Assembly: GCF_964204645.1 (NCBI RefSeq)
Contig: NC_134025.1
Span: 8,871,001 to 8,935,000, forward strand
Origin: Tubulanus polymorphus
Taxonomy: Eukaryota; Nemertea; Palaeonemertea; Tubulaniformes; Tubulanidae
Reading direction: 5' to 3'
Length of the DNA: 64,000 bases
Part shown: piece after piece, positions 44,601 to 55,480 of the stretch
How positions within the stretch are numbered: the first letter of the stretch is position 1
Layout: each line of letters opens with the position of its first letter
Position numbers and translations under genes: made by a program
Notes under the pieces: model-generated
Told to the model about the DNA's origin: nothing
The model's input: the letters and a program-made list of their open reading frames with translations, nothing else
Databases searched by the model: none

Positions 44601-47600
44601 CTGGGTGATTTGCAGTGTCGAGTTAAAAAGTGCACTCGACTATTTTGTATCGGCGAGTCTCGTTATTAGACGTAACGTGAGAATGCGCCGATTGCATATA
44701 CCGATTGGGCCATTGTACGCAACAGACACGGGGGTTTAGAAGTACGTAACTAACTTACATTTCCACGAACGTCGGAATCTGAAAGAAAGCTGATCGTATT
44801 GCGGTGTGGCCACTCCAAACTTACTCTCTTGGCAATTGGTGCGAATACTGCTGGGGTCTTGATTGCATTAAATAATCACCACTAAAATCAGATAATTGGT
44901 AAAATTGCCAGAATACGATTTATGTATGCAGTCGGGAAATGGTCGCTTTAGCATAAGGTAATCTCCGGAGACCTGTGACTGGTATTCTAATCAGCTAGCC
45001 GTGTTCATCTCCATGAACATCTTTCCATTGAAAATATAGTTCAAGATAGCTACAATGCACACGCACGCTTCTCCCAAGAATCCAATCTATGATACCATGT
45101 TGTGAAGATTTTAACAGTACTTTATTCTTATCAGTGCCTGACACTAAAGGCTCAATTTTGTACAATCATTGGTTGTCCCAAAAGAGATTATGACTTACTA
45201 ACGGTTGAAGGAAAAAACAGGCCGAATAAAAACTGTAGATGATAGTAGCAGTCGTGTAAAATGGCGAGCATTCGCATAGAAATATGAATAGGCTACATCG
45301 AAAATATGTTTGTTGTATGCGGCTGAAGTTCATGGACATCGGAGTATGTGGCTGATCTCCATGAAGATTGCGCGATACCATCTCATTGCCATCGTTGGTT
45401 TATCATTATCAATCAGCTGACTTAGCCGATACATCATGAACAAACCCGACAAGAAATAAATGACAAATTGCCAATTCTGTCGAGTAGAAAGTGTTGAGCA
45501 ATCAAAGGTAAGCAGACGTATTCATCATTTTTCAATTAGCGCTTCAAATAGAAATGTCATCACATCTTGTGCCATCCGTATTTTTCCCAGGTACTTGAGT
45601 AATATTTGATTTTGGGTGCAAGCCTCTACCGCACGAAATTTAGAATAGGTCAAACGAGGGTAGTTTTCTACAGCAATTATCGAGTGCAGATATTCGGAGA
45701 ACGACATTTTCTATCATCCACTCGATGAAATCAATCACCCAGTTCTATTTTTTTCTAGAAAGAACCTGTGCCTTCATCGTGCGTGGTAGGTAAATCACCT
45801 CGATAGATTGTCCCTAGGATATTCAGGTGATTGTGATATCATCTGGCTTGTTGTTTGACGGTACATTGACTGCCGCCGACCGAGAGTCATTAGAAGACGG
45901 TGCTAATATACGTCGTATATTTCCGTCAAGTCATATACTGCACCTTCGAGGTATTGTTTTAATTAGCAATTACTGTTGGGTCGGACGTATAAAAAAGCTA
46001 TCTGCTCCTTTTTGATGAAGCTGTGTCAGCGCTGCATTAATTATGGCGTCATCTCTCGAGAATTCTCGCCATGGATCACGAGATCCCACTGCTTGGACAG
46101 TATTTACTTTCTCGTGATTTTTGTCGCAGTGTGAGACTCGAACGAACGCGGTTGTCTTTCCATGCGAGTGACTGATTGTTAAAAATCCTACGAAATGATG
46201 AAATAGCTCTTCATCGTGTACGATATAACGAATAAACATCCCAAAGCCATTTGTAACACGACAGGCGATATTTTGATATGATCATTCTTATCGATTCTGG
46301 ACATCAGAACGATATTTATCTGGTCATAAACGCAATAACACGGTTGTCTCTCTGGTTTTAGTATCCGAAAAAGATGTCGTACAAATTGCCAAAATATCGG
46401 GCAATCGACGAATACCAGATTTTAAGAAAAATAGTATCAACTGAACTTTTAAGATAAACCACAATTTCGAGGCTAGTGATATAATATTACCGACTGCTAC
46501 TTAGAATTTCCAGATTACAGGAGTTAGTAAGACTGGCCAGCGTTTCATAAGCATGTTCACCAGCTGAGGTATGAGTGATGTAACTTGATTTACATCAAGG
46601 ACGAACTTGTAAATTGCTGCATCAAAGATTAGGATAAGAAGAAAATGTCGAAAACACTCTTGGACTCGCATCGTACTCTAAGGTCTAACTCTAAGGACGT
46701 CTACTTCGTTTTAGAGTATATGGTCAGAGCTTAGAGATATACACCAATATTTCAAGTACCAGTGGGCCTATCATTGATTGACAGGAAAAATACATCAAAG
46801 GAAGCAGATTACTTTACTAACATGCTAGTTTCTCTGGTCATCTCAATGATATACTGATATAGCATTACTAAGGAATCATATGTAAAACCCTGTTGTAATC
46901 AATTACCACGATGCATCAGGCTCCTAGGGAATATTACGAATAGAAAAGCTATAGGGATCAACTTATCTCATCATAGACGTTTCATGTGACAAGCTCAAGT
47001 ACGGTTTATCTTGTGTTAATTGCGATTGAGATTCAAATCTCTATTTAAATGCAATGAACTCGTGTTTTCACTGAGAAAAATAGACAGGACTGGGAGCGGT
47101 TTAGCTGGAGGGAGTACCCAGCTAACAGCACTAGGTTTTGAGACCATTTTTCTACGCTTTCAATCAGGTTGCAGATGAAGAAAGCCATGCATCATGTTAT
47201 ATAACGTATCATAAGGCATAAATGTCTCAAAGTATTGATGATGATTGATGAAACTCACTCGACCTTCGCACAACAGTTCCGAAAGTGCGCATAGTACTTA
47301 TCGTACTTGTTAAACCCAATCATTTGCAGCCGATTTTCATTCAATTTATGCGCGAAAGAATTTAACGCAAAGCTTTCATGGGGGTGAATGAAAAGAATAT
47401 TTAATTCTCGACATCGAAGATTACATCAGCAACTCACAACTCTGAATTCAAGAAGCGGTTCCACTGCAGTTATAAGTTAAATTTGATTCTAGAGTCAAAT
47501 TAGCCCCATGAGTCAAATCTTAACAAACAACTGCGGAACTGTGCCCTGTAATCCAGAACATTAATAAAGATTTACTAAAACTGTGTGACAATCTACATAT

Positions 47601-50600
47601 CAGTACCCGGTAAACCGCTGGAAATGACTTTGTAACTTAAGATTTATGGGCGGTAGATATACACGGGAAAGCATTTTATTTTTGGGAAGCTGCTGAAGTG
47701 GATCTTGCAGCCTATGCGTCATTTTGTGCATTCGGGAGACGCTCGTTACCGAGCACAAACATCGATATTTATGGGTAGAACTAGCGATGTAACGTTCCTG
47801 ACGAGAATCTGTGACATTTTAAAAACATTTCCTACTCGAATGTATCCCTATAAATGCTTGCAGTGTCAGTCATCTAAACCCGGTTTGTCGTTTGTTCGTC
47901 GTTGGAGAGCCAGGCGATTGTTAGCCTATATTTACCTAACAAATCTGCCATGATTCTTTTACATTTTCGCCATCGTCTCACATTCGACGGATAGAATATC
48001 GTTGGAAGGCTAACGAAAGAAAAGAAAGAGCTTCGTGGACCTTGATCACGTCAAGTCACACCATTGAATTCCTATGAAGCGAAAATCAAATATTGCGTAT
48101 GACCACATTTGAAATCTTAAATCGGCTGGCGGTCGAGCGATAATTTTTATCCGTGCTTTATGTGTACCAAATGCTATGCATTTTTAGAAATGCCAATAGT
48201 AAAATGACTGGTCGAGTAACGTTCTACCAATTAACGATTCGTGATTGAAATCGCACGGGATAGCAGGCTCCCGTTGAGGGTTAGTGAGTGCCGAGTACCG
48301 AGAATACCGGTACCTATAATGTATATATCCCAATCCTCGAATAAAAACATATTAGCTTATTCACCTTATTTTTGATGTTCTGGAAGACCACATGAAACAA
48401 GTATTTTCTTTTTCGTTATTACCTATTGGCTAATCAAGTATGTGGGTACTTGTATATATATATATATATATATCATCAGCTGTTGTTTCGGTGTTGAGCA
48501 TTGTCTTATCGCGACTGAACACTGCGGGAATGGCTTAATTAAACAGTTGTCTCTTGAGACAAAATGAAACGAAGCGATGTTTCTACGTCGTGTTATTCGA
48601 TATTTGTCAACAAGAATGACGGATCGTTTTGCGTGTAATCAGCCATTAGCGCTTGCTTACGACCAAATTTTCTCACTGAAATCGCAACCATGAGCCAATA
48701 AAATGACTTCATCGCCACGGCCCCATTTTCTTCTTCGATATGAAAAACCAGATGCAGTGAAACGAGTATATTAATAACCTTCTTTCGTTGAAACCGCCGC
48801 CACGTATAGAGGCTCAACGTTGTCATTTCTCATTTAATTCGATAAGTCAAGACGTTTTCGATGGCTTTGTATTCACGGCCGGTGAATACATGTATTTTGG
48901 ACCATGTTCTATTCATTATTCCATTCCCTGCATGACTAAGATATTATGGCATAACACTCGTTGTAATTATACGTGGCAAATTGGTGGAGAGACTGCTTAT
49001 TAAGTCTTTCTCGATCTAATATTTGTCAGGTCGTTAGTATATGACGGGTAGTTTTCCTCGGAATCTATTGGGTGGACTTACCAGCGTAATTAAAGAACTG
49101 AGGAGTAGACAACTATGTATTATACATGTTTATTTGTATCACGATTCACGAACTACACTTTAGCCTTGTACTCATACTTCATTGTCTTCAGTGGTTTTTT
49201 GATGCGTATAGTTTAATTACTTTAAATCAGACACGTTTGTTTTGCTACTCAAATCCGTTCTTGTGATGTAGTGAGTCAATGTGGTGTTAACGGCATAAAA
49301 TCTTAAAACAGTTTCTCGGAAACGTATATTATATCCGGTAATAGATATAAAAAGTGCACATTTTAGTCCATTATAAAATGCTTTACCGGAGAAAATTACT
49401 CTCTTGACAATGCAACATAGATTAGAAAGGTGTACTATTTTTCCTAAGAACGCCTTTTGCAACATTAGCCGTTTAATTAAAAGATACGCTAATGATTCAT
49501 TGACGTTTTGCGTTAACTAATTTAGCTTTCCGCATTCCACATATAGCAGGGGAGGGGTAAAGGTGAGAGAACTCACGGTGAGTATTACAGTTACATCTCG
49601 TTTCGTTCGTACAAGCAGTTCATGCACCCCACCCGCATTCTCTTTGAGGCAGCTAACGTTAGCGATTTCGCCTCACAGAACATTTTCTTCATTAATTCGT
49701 GCTTTTAAAGTTTTTCAATGATAGCCGCTTGATTTATTGACTGCAATGAAAATCAATTTCTTTCCTTTTTGAGTCTTTCGTGATTTTTTAACTTTAGATC
49801 CGGTAACACACACACACACACAGGCGAAACATAACATCGGATATGTCGTGATCACCTTCATCTTATATCAGCATTTTCTGTAATTTATGATTCTCTACGA
49901 GTATGATATGATCACGTTTGAATTTGATTAAATTTCATTTTGTGATCGATTCAAGTTGAACAGTTATTTTCACGGAATTGGAAACGCACACTCGTAATGA
50001 TAAAACCAATACATCCAATCCCAATTGTGGCGCATAATTAACTAGCTCTGATTTAATTGCAATTTCATTTATTACTAATTACCGATTTCTGTCTCCTGTT
50101 GCCATTGCAACTCACGTCGATTTTCATGATGATTTCATTTCTGTTTGGGAAGCGAAAAGGACTTCAACGAGTTTCGTTTTATTCATATTTGATGGCACTC
50201 GACACTATACCCACATCCAACAAAGCGTTTTTCCGCTAATGAATTACTTTCCTGAGCGGCATCGCTGATTGGAACCATGTGAATTGCTATTACACTCCTG
50301 TCCCCATTTACCAGAGTTGATCAATATTTGAAAATAAAGTTTCTACTTGATAAGCCAACGTGTCGACTGAAATCATTTATAAATGGTGCTTCTTTCCTTG
50401 ACAATTTTGTCGATATATGATGCATTTCCTTTATGCCGGAAAACCTCTCGACAATGAGTTACGGTAATTATATACCGGTATATTGCCAATCCTGACCCAT
50501 CCAGTAGGGCGAAACAAGCCCGTTTGCCACTTTCTCGATGCAATAAGAAGACGCGTTACAGGATCTATTTTAGATCTAATTTTGCCAAATGCGTTATCAG

Positions 50601-51685
50601 AATTGAAACGCGATCATATAAAACTATTCAAACGTTATAAGCCAGCAGAAAGAGCACCTGCGTCTAACTAACTATAAATAAGTAAGTGAATTATCAATTC
50701 AGACGAACGGGGGTTAGGGAATGGGTTATCAACACAAGAGTTAGAATGCCCTCGGTGAAAGCGTACCTCTGAACAGAAAACCATCAACACTCTCGAATAT
50801 CTGAGAGAAATGTATTTAGTGAAAAACAAAAATCCACGATGCACCTCATGTGAAGAATGAAGACAGAATGCATTAGAGAAATGTTATCTTGAAATTCTAA
50901 CCCAAAACAGTTCGGCAGATTTTCTGTTTAAGCTTCTTCAAACAACGAGCTTCTAAATATTGTGAGGTGGTGCCTAACCAAACCCATCAACGGTCTAAAC
51001 TAAGAATTGAACGAAATTTGGACGGCTTGTGTATACCTTCTCAGCATCGATTTATCATCTTAAATCATACGGTTGGAGGGTATAATTTCGCGGTGATACA
51101 ATTTCTTTAAGTGTTGTCTTGAATATTGTTTATTTTAAGACTAAAATCGATGTTTTGAATGTGCATCAGCAATTTTAGTATATTTGCAGCATATTTGTTC
51201 TGAATGTACATATCTCATACGGAACGGAAAATATGTTCTATGGCATTTTGATAATTGTTTGGATCTTTTATCTATAAACATCGATCTTACAGTAAAGTTC
51301 AAGTACATGGAGTGTGAACTCCATGAAATTACGAGAAATAGATAAATAAGTTCGCTTATAGTATACATTATTTTTAAGACAAATTGATAGATTTCTAAAT
51401 ATAAAATGTTCTACTTGCAAACACATTAAATTAGGTATCTGGTCCCGTTACCAGCGCCTTTGTTTTCTCATCGAAACAACATGATAATACCTGTGCGTTC
51501 TCTAGAAATAATATTTTCATTTTTCGGCAATACAGCGAACACGTGTGCGAAAACAGAATCTTCTGAAGATTTTTTCGCTTGAAACATTAAAGAAAAAAAA
51601 GAAAACTTCGCTATATCGCTCTTACCTGGCCATCTCCTACGGCAAAGACTGTTACGACCAACAGTACGGCAAATATCCTGGACAT
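41644..51685 (-). CDS. Ionotropic glutamate receptor subunit (AMPA/kainate-like) lacking the amino-terminal domain, 5 coding exons
   Basis: Exons: 51685-51626, 43744-43700, 43621-43403, 43114-42766, 42461-41644; 496 aa. Exon 1 encodes a signal peptide (MSRIFAVLLVVTVFAVGDGQ) and is joined over a 7.9-kb intron by phase only. S1 follows at once (KTLKVSSIL, KYGTM, DWNGMVGEL), so the LIVBP-like domain is missing, as in kainate-binding proteins. Ligand residues are kept: PLTIT-SLRE with Pro116, Thr118, Arg123; ATEQFF with Thr296 (Ala295 replaces Ser); Glu346 in MESGM; cysteines 359/412. Membrane parts: M1 about 162-184, pore 211-225, M3 236-262, M4 438-461. The pore is odd: ILMWQGYL places Trp223 at the Q/R site and Leu227 at the usual Asp/Glu position, and M3 has ATYISNFAGQ instead of SYTANLAAF. 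The assignment is firm; channel function is doubtful. Confidence 0.9.
43745..51625. other. Large first intron of the glutamate receptor gene (7.9 kb)
   Basis: No exon of another gene was recognised on either strand. It holds a (TA)10 run at 48,453-48,473, a short CA repeat near 49,808, and otherwise unique AT-rich sequence. Open frames of 60-90 codons here show no recognisable family. If exon 1 belongs to another gene, this would instead be intergenic. Confidence 0.55.
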
Positions 51686-54115
51686 TTTTCCTGAACTTCT
51701 CGTCGATCACCCTAATATACACAGCAGTTAGAATCCGACGTGCGTGTCGCTGCACAATGAAAGCGGCACTGATGTTTGAAGCCGCCGGGTTGCACAAACG
51801 CTCTCCGCGAGAGCATGAAACGATACGGTGAGTGAATATAGCCAGTCTACGTTAGATATCATAGACCGACGGGATAATATGAATTTACAATGATATATTT
51901 TCCAGAACTGCATCTTCAAGGCATGCTGATCACGTTTGTTTCATTAAATGCTGATTGAGAGAATGACAAATCTGGCAATTGCTACATTAGAATTCACAAC
52001 AAATGTCTATGCAAAAAATAAACACGTTAGATACGCCATATTGGCGAATTCTTTTCGTTGACATCGAGAGAACATAAAAGTCCGGAATGGCCTATGAACG
52101 TTACAAATTCATTGCATTCCTGGCTGGAATCTTAATGGCAATTTTACCGCAATGCGGTATAAAATTGTTTTCCGTCGAAGAAGCTTAATTAATCCGCGGG
52201 ACAATCTGAGGCCTCATATTATAACGTAAGATTTATACGACTCTTAACTAATAACTGCCGCATTCGTATTGTTATTTCGGCGTAAAATTGCGTTATCAAG
52301 GAGTAGTCCGACTGTGGATTTCCGTGTTATGTCCCGTACCTCAGGCAATCACTATAGGAGGTGGCAACACATAAATGTAAGGTTATTCGTGAAGCAAGTA
52401 CAGGAAAAAATCTGCGCCGAGTTAAAGAATATTTGGTAAACAATTTACGTGTGCTTGCTTGTTTCTCGAGCAGAATTTCTAAGTAATATACATTACGATA
52501 TACATTGGAAATGTGCTATTATGCAACGGATTTCAATGCTGATATTTCAACTCATTTCAAGTGCGTCGAGTTCGTCGTCAAGTTAAGGTCGCTGGAAACA
52601 TTTTCCAATCAGTTCCAATTGAATTCGAGATGGCAACAAATTTCAACGAGTGACAAGTTGATATTTGAGCAGACGCCATCAAAATTGAGGTTTTGCTACA
52701 GAATGGAAAATCTCAGCAACATAGATAAAGCGGATTTACGCATTTGTAAATAGTTGCCATTCGCTTCTACGGTGAAATCGCACGAATTAATCGGGCATTG
52801 CGCGCCCAGTTATTGCCTGCTTAGACGTCATTTGCGACAGTCTTTGCAAACAATATCTGATTTAGTGTAGGTGATTTTCTCATATCCCATCATCGACGAC
52901 AATCTAGCATTGGTTGAACGGACACTGAAGTGACGGATATGATAATACACCGAATATCCCCTTGAAAAGAGAGCCTATCTCTTATTCCTATTTCCTATTC
53001 GCGTGTGATATGAATAAATTTGTGTCGGTGATTGTATCAAAATTCATTCACAGATGTGCAAATATAGATCACGAATTTAACATATCTTATATATCTTTAA
53101 TATATCTATACGAACTTTGGATATCTTTTCATTGTATGTTGTAATTCATTGTGGAAATGAATTATCATCAATATTTAGTTTCATATCAGTCGCGCGTCTG
53201 GAGAGGAAGTCACAACGAATTTTCACGCGCATTTGTAATTGTTTCCAATTTAAAGTCGATCGACGATTCAGAACCGGAGGAATCAGGTGCGAATTGGAAA
53301 CATCGAGCAATTCAAGTGTCTAGGGAGAGTATTTTAGCGTAGATTCGGCAGAAGCGACTGGCTTTAAGAACGTAACAAAGAATCTAATTGAATACCTTAA
53401 CTTACATTGTACTTATATATAAAGACTCTCTCGATCCTTATTCCTTTGGGGATAACCAAAGAAAATTACAATAGATTCGAGATGAAAAAATGTTATTAGA
53501 AGTATACAAAAGTTCTGTTGAACAATGGATTAATTTCAAAGTTAGATTTCCTTGGAATTAGTAGTAGTTAGTATATATACACGTACGTAATGCCTTAGGA
53601 CAAAAACCTGTTACAAGGTCGACGAAGTGAATCAGTTAATTCGAGATACATTCAACGATGACTAACGAGGCAATTGTTTTACAGTCGTTATTTTTCCACA
53701 TCCGCTTTAAAGGAGCCGGACGAAGAGGATTTGCACTGTATGAAATTAAAGCAAAAATGCAATGTATTTCATTCTTGGAAAAAGGTGATTTTCAATAAAC
53801 ACGTCAAAGTTTGACTTAACTGTACTACAGTATAAATAGGGCCCGGTTTTATAGACTGGTATTAACTAACTGACTGGTATTAACTAACGTGAGGCTAACT
53901 CAGCCCCTAGGATAAAAGTTAATACCAGTCGATAAAACGGAGCCCAGAAATCTAGGGTCCTAATATTTTATGGTATTCATTATGAATAGTAGTATATATC
54001 AATCAAAAACTGGCTCATGATATGGAACAAGTCATGTTAGTCACATGTTACGACATAATTCTTATTGTTAGATCACCTAGCTAACATTATTAGCGGACTG
54101 CTCACATGATATAGT
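51686..54115. other. Intergenic between the receptor 5' end and the CapA-like gene
   Basis: The receptor 5' UTR and promoter should lie from 51,686 upward, and the 3' end of the CapA-like gene is at the right side. Apart from the foldback element at 53,838-53,946, nothing is recognised. Confidence 0.45.
53838..53946. mobile_element. Short MITE (about 109 bp)
   Basis: The arms GGGCCCGGTTTTATAGACTG-GTATTAAC and its inverse (GTTAATACCAGTCGATAAAA then CGGAGCCCA) fold back. TGACTGGTATTAACTAAC is duplicated once inside the left arm. Confidence 0.78.
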
Positions 54116-55201
54116 TTATTCTTCGCTTACATTGATATTTTCTCTACTGAGGAAAGATCGAACTCCACGCGCGTAGCGCATCATTTCGGCGTAAGCCTCT
54201 TTATCGGTGAAGAGTTCCGGGTGTTTCTCAAATCTCTTCACAGGCAGCACGGTGAAATGCTTCAGACCGTCTGGTGTTATCACTTGATAAACCCACGTTA
54301 AATCGAATCCTACCCGTTTTATCCTCACCTTCCCGTTGTTGTTTTTCTCCAACACTAGTCTGAAAACGGCTCCACCGTCGGTAAAAGGCATACGTTGATG
54401 AGAAAGGAAATTTCCCAGGGAGTAAACAACCAATGAATTGTCCATTTCATTGTACTTCATGGGCTGTACAACATGCGGGTGTGAACCAATTACGATATTA
54501 ATGCCAATACTTTTGAAGAACTGAAACCAACGTTCCTGGTATGCACTCTGTAGCTGGTGATATTCGGTTCCCCAGTGCAGGAAAGCAATTATCTGATCAG
54601 GATTTTTCAGTTTCGCCCGAGCAACGTCATTCAATACAGCCCCCTCTTCTAAGTAATTGACAACGACAGGCGGAAGATTTGGGATGTGATTGGTACTGAA
54701 AGTGTAACTTAGTAAGGCTATCTTGAAACCGTTCTTCTCCAAAATGAGAGGGGATTCGAAAGATTTGTGTCGCTCGTCTAAGAAAGTACCTGTATGCATT
54801 ATGCCTAGAAAATCCAAGTAACGAATAGTTCGCTCGATGCCGATGACACCTTGGTCCTCAGCGTGGTTGTTGGCAGTAGTTACGGCATCAACGCCAATGT
54901 TTTTCAGAGCCTCTGCATAAGCTAGCGGAGAATTGAATCTAGGAAAGCCCGAATACGGCTTGATGCCAAGCGGGGTTTCTAGATTACCGATAGTTAGATC
55001 AGGAGTTGACATCAACGATTTCACGTACGTAAAACAGGAGGTGTAATTGTAAAGACCCGTTGAACGGTTATAAGCGGCTTTGATTTCATCCATATGGTCC
55101 ATGAAATCACCAGCAAACAATATTTCAATTTCAGCTTCTGCTTTGACGCTTTGAAGAATTCCACCAGCCGTTACCATTGCTAATATGAAAATTAAAGCCA
55201 T
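54116..55201 (-). CDS. CapA/PgsA-like metallophosphatase-fold protein, secreted (PGA_cap family)
   Basis: A single coding exon of 361 aa. A signal peptide (ALIFILAMVTAGGILQSVKA) precedes the domain. All CapA landmarks are present in order: ILFAGDFMD, TIGNLETPLG, TTANNHAEDQG, AFLHWGTEY, VIGSHPHVVQPM and VVYSLGNFLSHQ, so the putative metal ligands (Asp, Glu, Asn-His, two later His) are intact. In bacteria this protein takes part in poly-gamma-glutamate capsule synthesis or anchoring. The family is mainly bacterial and patchy in animals, which suggests old lateral transfer. The gene is eukaryotic in form now: a CTTTCAG acceptor at 55,209 sits 7 bases before the ATG. An AATAAA overlaps the stop codon. 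The animal substrate is unknown. Confidence 0.9.
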   Translation of the reverse strand: MALIFILAMVTAGGILQSVKAEAEIEILFAGDFMDHMDEIKAAYNRSTGLYNYTSCFTYVKSLMSTPDLTIGNLETPLGIKPYSGFPRFNSPLAYAEALKNIGVDAVTTANNHAEDQGVIGIERTIRYLDFLGIMHTGTFLDERHKSFESPLILEKNGFKIALLSYTFSTNHIPNLPPVVVNYLEEGAVLNDVARAKLKNPDQIIAFLHWGTEYHQLQSAYQERWFQFFKSIGINIVIGSHPHVVQPMKYNEMDNSLVVYSLGNFLSHQRMPFTDGGAVFRLVLEKNNNGKVRIKRVGFDLTWVYQVITPDGLKHFTVLPVKRFEKHPELFTDKEAYAEMMRYARGVRSFLSRENINVSEE

Positions 55202-55208
55202 GTTTGCA

Positions 55209-55480
55209 CTGAAAGATAAAAATGATCATGGTTTCAGTTTTAGGTATTACCTCGTAAGTAACTAGTGTGAAATTGATTTGAAAGTAATGAAATCTACGTA
55301 GATCTAAGGATGTGACTCTGTACCGGTCGTGCTGAGTTCAGGCGGAATCGAATTTCCATGCTGCGAAGTATCATCGGTCGTGTTGACATAGATATCCCGA
55401 CTTCTTTTTATTTGTAAAATTCGGAAAATTTGTTATATAAAAACGCTTTATATCGACGTGACCAACTGAAGCTTACCTTT
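55209..55480 (-). promoter_or_regulatory. 5' UTR intron and leader of the CapA-like gene
   Basis: The minus-strand donor AAAAAG|GTAAGC ends a noncoding exon at 55,477, and the acceptor TTTATCTTTCAG at 55,209 begins the coding exon. A second strong donor, ACG|GTAAGTG, at 55,958 could end an alternative first exon. Confidence 0.55.

Noticed and set aside
51468-51797. 109-aa minus-strand open frame over the receptor 5' exon
   Set aside because: It reads across the signal-peptide exon and its donor in another frame; the ATG at 51,685 with signal peptide and GTAAG donor is the better reading.
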